DNA from: an uncultured Azospirillum sp.
GTDB taxonomy: Bacteria; Pseudomonadota; Alphaproteobacteria; Azospirillales; Azospirillaceae
Reading direction: 5' to 3'
DNA: 6,020 bases
Assembly: GCA_937960755.1 (NCBI GenBank)
Contig: CALGOL010000014.1
Location: 1-6,020, forward strand
Below are positions 1 to 4,791 of this stretch, one piece after another. The position numbers and the translations under genes were made by a program. Below the pieces are notes generated by a model. That model was not told where the DNA came from. It saw nothing but the letters and a program-made list of their open reading frames with translations, and ran no database searches. The stretch's first letter is position 1; the number at the start of each line of letters is the position of its first letter.

Positions 1-2328
1 CGCCGGCTCGTTGCCCAGCACCATCCCCGTCAAGCCGTCCAGCCGGTTGGCGAGCCGTTGACTGGGCGATTTGGCCGGCCGCGGCGTCCGCGGCGCGAAA
101 CTGCCGTAGGGAACGGTCACCGAGAACACCGACCCGCGGCGAAACTCCGAGCGCACCTCGACCTGATGCCCCAGCATGCGGGCGACGCGGTCGACAATCG
201 CCAGCCCCAAGCCGATGCCGCGGTCGCGGCCGTGCGGCGTTGGGGCGTCAAGCCGGCGGAACTCCTCAAACACTTCGCGCAGCTTGTCAGCGGGGATGCC
301 GGGGCCGGTGTCCCACACTTCGATCACCAGCCCATGGGGCCGGCGGCGGCAGCCCAGCAGCACCCGGCCGCTTTGGGTGTAGCGCAAAGCGTTGGACAGG
401 AAGTTTTGGATGATCCGCCGCAACAGCCGCGGATCGGAGTTCACCACCGCGCCGCACGGCATGACTTTCAACCGCAAGCCGCGGTCCAACGCCACCGCGG
501 TGTATTCGCTGGACAAGGCCGACAGCAGGCTCTTGATCGGGAAATCGGAGATCTCCGGCCGCACCGCGCCGGCGTCAAGCCGCGAGATGTCCAGCAGCGC
601 CGACAGCAAATCCTCCACCGACGTCAAAGCGCCGTCGAGGTTCTCCACCAGCGGGCGTTGGCCGCTCGGCTGCTCCATGTCCATCAGGGCGGAAACGAAC
701 AGCCGGGCGGCGTTGAGCGGCTGCAACAAATCGTGGCTGGCGGCGGCGAGGAACTTGGTCTTCGACAGATTGGCGGTTTCGGCCTCGGCCTTGGCCAGCC
801 GCAAGGCTTCCTCCGCCGCGGCGCGCTCGCCGATTTCCTGCTGCAATTGGCCGTTCAGCCGAGTCAGTTCGGCGGTGCGCTCAATCACCCGGCGCTCTAG
901 GCTTTCCTTGGCGTCGCGCAATTCCTCCGCCACCCGGCGGCGTTCGGTGATGTCGTGGATCAGCGCGAAGAAGCCCAGCACCTCGCGCCGTTCGCCGAAA
1001 TGCGGCACATAGGTCGCCACGGCGTAGCGCGGCCGGCCGTTGTCGGTCGGCATCTCCAATTCAAAATGCGCCTGCTCGCCGGCCATCGCCTTTTGGATGT
1101 GGGGATGACGCAGGGCGTATTGCTCGCCCCCCAGCGCCTCCAGCATGGTGCGGCCTTCCAACTCGCAGCGCAGCAGGTTGAAGCATTCCTCATAGGCGTG
1201 GTTGACGAAGCGATAGCGCTGATCGGCGTCGACATAAGCGATCAGCGCCGGCACGGCGTCGGTGATGAGCCGGATGCGGCGTTCGCCGTCGCGCAAGGCT
1301 TCTTCCGCTCGCTTACGTTCGGTGATCTCGGTGAAGGTCAGCACGAAGCCGCCGTCGGGCATGGCGGAGCGGCGGATTTCCAGCACCGTGTCGCCGAAAA
1401 CCGTCTGTTCGACCACCGCGTCGGTGGCGGTGAGCGCCGCCAACGGCAAGCCGCGGTCGCCGAGGGCCGAGTTATAGACCACAAGGTCGGAAAAGCAGGC
1501 GTCGGCGCGCGCCACATTGGCGGGCAAACGCAGCAAAGTGACGAAACGGTCATTCCACGCCGCCAACCGCTCTTCTGCGTCGTACACCGAAACGCCCTGA
1601 ACGATGTTGTCGAGGGTGGCTTGCAGCAGCGCCGACTTCGCCGCCAATTCTTCTTCCCGCCGCCGGGTTTCGTTTTCCTTGATGTCGGTGATGTCGGTGT
1701 AAAGCCCGACGATGCCGCCGTCGCGGGTGCGCCGTTCAGTCACTTGCAGCCAGCGGCCGTCCGACAGGCGGTGGATATAGGGGCCGTTGAGTTCGGCGCG
1801 CTGCGCCAAGCGATTATTGAGCCACAGATCGGGGCGCGGATTGGCGGCGCGCACCGAGCGGGTTTCCGCCGCCATTTCGGCGATTTCGCGAAAACGCATG
1901 CCGGGGGCGACGCGGCCCGACAATTCCGGCCAGCAGGCGGTGTACTTGCTGTTGCACAAGATCAGCCGATCGTCGGCGTCGAACAGCGCGAAGCCTTCAT
2001 TGACGCTTTCGATGGCTTCCGACAGCCGTTCGCGCATCAATTCGGCCATTTCCTTGGCGCGCGCGAGGTCGGCGTGAGAGGATTCCAGCTCTTGCAGGGT
2101 CTTTTCCAGCTCCAGCGTGCGTTCGCGCACCTTGCGCTCCAACACGATGGCGGTCTGAAACAGGGAGAACGCCCCGCCCTGAAAATCCATCGAGCGTTCC
2201 ACCCGCTCCATCAGCACCGAATTGATGCGTTTGAGCTTGGCGTTCTCGCGCTCCAGCGCGGCAAGGCGGACGTGCAAGTCTTCCGGCTCGTCGAAGGGCG
2301 GGAAGCGCGCAGGCAATTGCAGGTTCAT
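1..2328 (-). CDS. nahK: Hybrid sensor histidine kinase, NahK/ErcS type (3' end beyond window)
   Basis: Probably a cytoplasmic hybrid histidine kinase that autophosphorylates and feeds a phosphorelay; no membrane segment or signal peptide is visible. Numbering from the ATG at 2326-2328: charged coiled coil at about 15-100, PAS 1 about 101-215 (NEGFALFDADDR), PAS 2 about 228-336 (GVSVYDAEERL), PAS 3 about 348-460. Each PAS ends in a D/E-I-T-D/E linker. A second coiled coil spans about 462-525, then the H-box ASHDLLQPLNAARLF with His532, N-box with Asn646, G1 box DTGPGI from Asp673 and G2 box GIGLGLAIV near 705. A receiver domain starts near 766 and is cut by the window, so 776 residues are visible. 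The SHDLLQPL box and the upstream FIST gene fit NahK/ErcS (NCBI-type naming). I chose the ATG at 2328 because GAGGG lies 6 nt upstream. The ATG at 2340, in an ATGA overlap with the nosP stop, is the alternative and adds four residues. The kinase assignment is certain; the NahK identity is inferred from family and context. Confidence 0.9.
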   Translation of the reverse strand, partial: MNLQLPARFPPFDEPEDLHVRLAALERENAKLKRINSVLMERVERSMDFQGGAFSLFQTAIVLERKVRERTLELEKTLQELESSHADLARAKEMAELMRERLSEAIESVNEGFALFDADDRLILCNSKYTACWPELSGRVAPGMRFREIAEMAAETRSVRAANPRPDLWLNNRLAQRAELNGPYIHRLSDGRWLQVTERRTRDGGIVGLYTDITDIKENETRRREEELAAKSALLQATLDNIVQGVSVYDAEERLAAWNDRFVTLLRLPANVARADACFSDLVVYNSALGDRGLPLAALTATDAVVEQTVFGDTVLEIRRSAMPDGGFVLTFTEITERKRAEEALRDGERRIRLITDAVPALIAYVDADQRYRFVNHAYEECFNLLRCELEGRTMLEALGGEQYALRHPHIQKAMAGEQAHFELEMPTDNGRPRYAVATYVPHFGERREVLGFFALIHDITERRRVAEELRDAKESLERRVIERTAELTRLNGQLQQEIGERAAAEEALRLAKAEAETANLSKTKFLAAASHDLLQPLNAARLFVSALMDMEQPSGQRPLVENLDGALTSVEDLLSALLDISRLDAGAVRPEISDFPIKSLLSALSSEYTAVALDRGLRLKVMPCGAVVNSDPRLLRRIIQNFLSNALRYTQSGRVLLGCRRRPHGLVIEVWDTGPGIPADKLREVFEEFRRLDAPTPHGRDRGIGLGLAIVDRVARMLGHQVEVRSEFRRGSVFSVTVPYGSFAPRTPRPAKSPSQRLANRLDGLTGMVLGNEPA

Positions 2329-2333
2329 AGCCG

Positions 2334-2338
2334 CCCTC
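2334..2338 (-). promoter_or_regulatory. Shine-Dalgarno of the kinase gene, inside the nosP stop region
   Basis: On the minus strand GAGGG sits 6 nt before the ATG at 2326-2328 and overlaps the nosP stop codon (2337-2339). This placement suggests that ribosomes finishing nosP re-initiate on the kinase gene, giving coupled, balanced synthesis of sensor and kinase. The competing ATG at 2338-2340 has only a weak GGA upstream. Confidence 0.55.
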
Positions 2339-3545
2339 ATCGCCGTCCGATCGCGACCCCGGTCAGGGTCTGGTTGACGTGCATCGCGCTGTATTGCTCG
2401 CCATAGGCGTTAAAGCCGATAGCGTTGTTTTTACGCATGATTTCGGCGATGGGCTGGGTCAACTGGCGTTGTTCGATCTCCAACCGGCGCAAGATGCAGT
2501 CGCAACTCAGCACCAGATCGGGCGGCCCCACCTCCGCCTCCAGCCGCTTCATCAGCGCTTGCAGGTTTTCGACAATGTCGACGCCTTCCGCCACCGTCAA
2601 AACAATGCCTTCGTCAATGGCGCAAAAGAACGAGAGACTTTCGTCCTCGTTGACCTTCTGGATTGAACGGACGTGGTATTCGCCGCCCACCCGCACCACG
2701 ACAGGGTGCGCCGCGAACACCATCGGCGTCAGCTCCACCCCTTCGAGCCCGACCATGCGGGCGTATTCCGGCCCCGCCGGCTCGGCGTTGATCTCGGTGA
2801 CGACGCGGCGTTGCGGGTCGGCCCCCGTCACCACCATCTTGCGGCCGGAACTGACGAAATGTTCGGTGCGGAACACCGAAAACCGCCGCGTCGTGGTGAA
2901 CAGCATCAAGACGGCGGCGTTGGTGTGGAAGCGGCCGCCATGCAAAATAAAGGTGTTCTCGAACTTCAGATCATCGCCGGCCGAACCGCCGAACAGCGGC
3001 ACCCCCACCAGCACGTTATGCAGCGCGCTGACCACCAGTTCCTCCCGCGTCGACATGCCGTCGATCATCAAGAAGGCGAACGAGCCCTGTTCCTTGCCGC
3101 CGCCGGGCAGGCCGGCGGGCGGAATATTGCGTTGCTTCAACACGCTGCGCAGCACCGCCGCGCCATGGGAGATCTCGAAACGGTCGATGTCGGGGATCAG
3201 CTCGGCGACGATGGAGAACTCGGCTTTGGGGAATCCGACGCCGGTGACGGCGCCGTCTTGATAGCCGAACGGGGTGATTTCGCCGGCGGTGGTGCAGCCC
3301 ACCACCGGGGTTTCGCCGAACATGGCGTTAAGCGCCGTCGCCAGCCGCGCCCGGTCATAGCGCGGAGAGATGAACACCAGCACCATTTCCAGATCATGCC
3401 GCCAGACTTGGGCGTGGAGTTCGCGCGCAGCGTCCCACTCGTCTTGCGCTTGCGAGGCGCCGCGGGGCAGGGACGATCCCCCGGCGGCGGGACCGGCGGA
3501 TTTCGGAGCGCTTTGCTGGGCGGCGGCGAAGGGGAGCGTTTGCAT
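2337..3545 (-). CDS. nosP: FIST-domain sensor protein, NosP-like (putative nitric-oxide haem sensor)
   Basis: A 402-residue soluble protein with FIST_N at about 52-245 and FIST_C at about 250-395. Visible family motifs are VVGCTTAGEI (81-90), VPLFGGSAGDD (182-192), SCDCILRRLE (347-356), IGFNAYGEQ (376-384) and the C-terminal NQTLTGVAIG (391-400). FIST proteins are ligand-binding sensors. The subgroup encoded next to NahK-type kinases (P. aeruginosa, Legionella, Vibrio, Shewanella) was shown to bind haem and NO and to modulate kinase autophosphorylation. Haem binding here is inferred; His176, His280 and His389 are conspicuous but I cannot say which would be the ligand. Residues 1-35 are an Ala/Gly/Pro/Ser-rich tail without signal-peptide character. 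The ATG at 3545 has no obvious Shine-Dalgarno, but no ATG, GTG or TTG occurs in frame before Met54, which lies at the start of the domain core, so 3545 is kept. It is followed directly by the kinase gene. An amino-acid sensor, as first proposed for FIST, is the alternative role. Confidence 0.9.
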   Translation of the reverse strand: MQTLPFAAAQQSAPKSAGPAAGGSSLPRGASQAQDEWDAARELHAQVWRHDLEMVLVFISPRYDRARLATALNAMFGETPVVGCTTAGEITPFGYQDGAVTGVGFPKAEFSIVAELIPDIDRFEISHGAAVLRSVLKQRNIPPAGLPGGGKEQGSFAFLMIDGMSTREELVVSALHNVLVGVPLFGGSAGDDLKFENTFILHGGRFHTNAAVLMLFTTTRRFSVFRTEHFVSSGRKMVVTGADPQRRVVTEINAEPAGPEYARMVGLEGVELTPMVFAAHPVVVRVGGEYHVRSIQKVNEDESLSFFCAIDEGIVLTVAEGVDIVENLQALMKRLEAEVGPPDLVLSCDCILRRLEIEQRQLTQPIAEIMRKNNAIGFNAYGEQYSAMHVNQTLTGVAIGRR

Positions 3546-3579
3546 GCTACGGGCGCAACTGGTTCTTGTGATTTTGTTA

Positions 3580-3609
3580 AGTGTAAACCCGCCTTGCGCC
3601 GGCTGGGAA
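3580..3609 (-). promoter_or_regulatory. Possible promoter of nosP-nahK
   Basis: In the 129-bp gap between ubiA and nosP, the minus strand reads TTCCCA (3604-3609), an 18-bp spacer and TACACT (3580-3585). Each box matches 4 of 6 sigma-70-type consensus bases. The flanking stretch 3561-3590 is clearly AT-rich against a GC-rich background, as promoters often are. A start about 7 nt downstream of the -10 would leave a leader of roughly 25-30 nt. No intrinsic terminator (GC stem plus U-run) is visible in the gap, so readthrough from ubiA could also supply transcription. Confidence 0.25.
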
Positions 3610-3621
3610 GCGCTTGCGCCG
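3593..3621. repeat. 9-bp direct repeat with 20-bp periodicity upstream of nosP
   Basis: CTTGCGCCG occurs at 3593-3601 and again at 3613-3621, exactly 20 bp apart, or about two helical turns. One copy lies between the proposed -35 and -10 boxes and the other just upstream of the -35. The second copy also contains part of the 8-bp palindrome AAGCGCTT (3608-3615). This is the geometry of a tandem regulator site, but the genome is GC-rich and chance cannot be excluded. Confidence 0.3.
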
Positions 3622-3674
3622 CCTTCTGATATGCTACTTTCGGATACGCCCGCCGGTGGAGCGGCTGGTGAGGA

Positions 3675-4613
3675 TCAAATCCGCCCGAGCGCCAACGCCG
3701 CCAAGGTCAGCCAGCCGAACCAGCGGTTGGAGCGGAATTTTTCCAGACAATCCCCTTGATCGTCGGGCCGCCACGTTCCCACCTGCCACGCCAATTGCGC
3801 GCCGGCCAAGCCCGCCGCCAGCGAAAACCATAACCCCATGCCGGCCAGCCGGCCGGCCAGCACGACGCCGGTGAAGGTCAGGGTGTAAAAGGCGTAAATC
3901 CAGATTTTTGACCGGTCCCCCAAACGCAGCGCGGTGGATTTGACGCCGATGCGGGCGTCGTCCTCCTTGTCCTGGTGGGCGTAGATGGTGTCGTAGCCCA
4001 AGGTCCAGGCGATGCCGGCGACATGAAGGATGATCGCCGGCCAGCCGACGTCGCCGGTCGCCGCCGCCCAGCCCATCAGCGCGCCCCAATTGAAGGCCAG
4101 CCCCAAAAAGGCTTGCGGCCACCATGTGACGCGCTTCATCAGCGGGTAGGTGAAGACCAGGATGAGGGAGCCGGCGCCGAGCGCCACGGCGGTCCAGTTG
4201 AATTGCAGCAGGACAATTAGCCCCGTCAGCAATTGCAGCGCCAGAAAGACCAAGGCTTGGCGCACCGTCACCAGACCGGACGGAATCGGCCGGCCGCGGG
4301 TGCGCTCCACCATCGCGTCAAACCGGCGGTCGAGGATGTCGTTCACCGTGCAGCCGGCGCCGCGCATCACCACGGCGCCGACGGCGAACAGTGCCGCGAA
4401 CCACAAGGTTTCCCAGCTTAACGGGGCCGGGGCCAGCAGCAGGCTCCACCAGCAGGGAAACAGCAAAAGCCATGTGCCGATCGGGCGGTCGAGGCGGGCG
4501 AGCAAAGCGTAAGGCCGGAGCGCGCGCGGACATAGCCGCATCGCCCAGCCGTCGCGGCGAATGTCGGTGAAGCCTTGGTCTGTCGCCGGGGCGCTCTTGG
4601 TCGCGTCGATCAT
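3675..4613 (-). CDS. ubiA: 4-hydroxybenzoate polyprenyltransferase UbiA
   Basis: Integral inner-membrane enzyme that attaches the polyprenyl chain from polyprenyl diphosphate to 4-hydroxybenzoate, the step that commits ubiquinone precursors to the membrane. Of 312 residues, the first Asp-rich motif is NDILDRRFD (Asn91, Asp92, Asp95, Asp99) followed by MVERTRGRP. The second is YDTIYAHQDKEDD (207-219) followed by IGVKSTA. These bind the Mg2+-diphosphate and match the UbiA signature rather than chlorophyll or haem O synthases. Hydrophobic segments fill most of the chain, for example 46-61, 70-85, 119-137, 143-157, 240-257 and 261-277. The length is slightly above E. coli UbiA (about 290) because of a polar N-terminal tail of about 30 residues. 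The ATG at 4613 has no strong Shine-Dalgarno; Met25 is an alternative start that would keep all catalytic parts. It is transcribed divergently from glmM and points toward nosP, with no evident functional link to either. Confidence 0.95.
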   Translation of the reverse strand: MIDATKSAPATDQGFTDIRRDGWAMRLCPRALRPYALLARLDRPIGTWLLLFPCWWSLLLAPAPLSWETLWFAALFAVGAVVMRGAGCTVNDILDRRFDAMVERTRGRPIPSGLVTVRQALVFLALQLLTGLIVLLQFNWTAVALGAGSLILVFTYPLMKRVTWWPQAFLGLAFNWGALMGWAAATGDVGWPAIILHVAGIAWTLGYDTIYAHQDKEDDARIGVKSTALRLGDRSKIWIYAFYTLTFTGVVLAGRLAGMGLWFSLAAGLAGAQLAWQVGTWRPDDQGDCLEKFRSNRWFGWLTLAALALGRI

Positions 4614-4690
4614 GGCCGGCAGAGTATCGGCGCCGCCGGCAAAAAAAAAGTCCGGCGAAGGGCGTCGGGCGGGCGGCGGGCAGGCGACGA

Positions 4691-4708
4691 GAGGGGGGCG
4701 AGGGGGGC
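4691..4708. repeat. Tandem 9-bp G-rich repeat
   Basis: GAGGGGGGC is repeated head to tail at 4691-4699 and 4700-4708 and followed by GGGG (4709-4712). Further GGG runs lie at 4667-4669, 4671-4673 and 4678-4680. The plus strand thus has six runs of three or more G within 46 bp. This could support a G-quadruplex if a loop of about 12 nt is allowed; the strict loop limit of 7 nt is not met for four G3 runs. Confidence 0.6.
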
Positions 4709-4720
4709 GGGGTCATCTTG

Positions 4721-4749
4721 CCGCTTCCCCTTAGCGGCGAAAACGCTAA
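4721..4749. repeat. Two overlapping inverted repeats upstream of glmM
   Basis: CCGCT (4721-4725) pairs with AGCGG (4733-4737), and TTAGCG (4731-4736) pairs with CGCTAA (4744-4749). Both stems are perfect with 7-nt loops and share the AGCG segment, so only one can form at a time. They lie 43-71 nt before the glmM start, a position that suits either an operator or alternative leader structures. Neither is followed by a U-run, so they are not intrinsic terminators. Confidence 0.4.
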
Positions 4750-4780
4750 ATTGGCGTCGAAGTCCATCAAGCAGCAGGAC

Positions 4781-4784
4781 GGGA
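4781..4784 (+). promoter_or_regulatory. Shine-Dalgarno of glmM
   Basis: GGGA ends 7 nt before the ATG at 4792, and an AGGA lies slightly further upstream at 4776-4779. The GGG could pair with CCC at 4787-4789 in a very small hairpin. This supports the ATG at 4792, which also begins the conserved N-terminus KRQLFGTDGIRG. Confidence 0.5.
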
Positions 4785-4791
4785 ATCCCCG

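Larger units (their letters stand above)
4614..4791. promoter_or_regulatory. Divergent ubiA/glmM intergenic region
   Basis: This 178-bp non-coding stretch must carry the start signals for both ubiA (minus) and glmM (plus). I see no convincing gene in it. From the ubiA side it holds an A9 tract (4641-4649) flanked by GCCGG/CCGGC, a G-rich block (4667-4712) and two overlapping inverted repeats (4721-4749). Promoter boxes are weak. For glmM, TTCCCC (4725-4730) with a 16-bp spacer and TAAATT (4747-4752) is possible. For ubiA, GATACT on the minus strand (4624-4629) would give an almost leaderless transcript. Neither is firm. Confidence 0.45.

Noticed and set aside
58..900. 280-codon plus-strand open frame over the kinase catalytic core
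   Set aside because: Antisense to the H-box and ATPase motifs; composition is typical of a GC-rich shadow frame.
955..2406. 483-codon plus-strand open frame antisense to the kinase
   Set aside because: The translation is His/Gln/Gly/Arg-rich without any recognisable domain, and the opposite strand encodes a full series of PAS and kinase motifs. It is a shadow frame of GC-rich coding DNA.
2673..3629. 318-codon plus-strand open frame opposite nosP
   Set aside because: No domain or conserved motif; the minus strand reads an intact FIST protein over the same bases.
3546..3674. Terminator after ubiA
   Set aside because: GC-rich inverted segments occur but none is followed by a U-run on the minus strand.
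4635..4656. Intrinsic terminator at the A9/T9 tract
   Set aside because: The GC arms enclose the homopolymer instead of preceding it, and it lies upstream of ubiA, not at a gene end.
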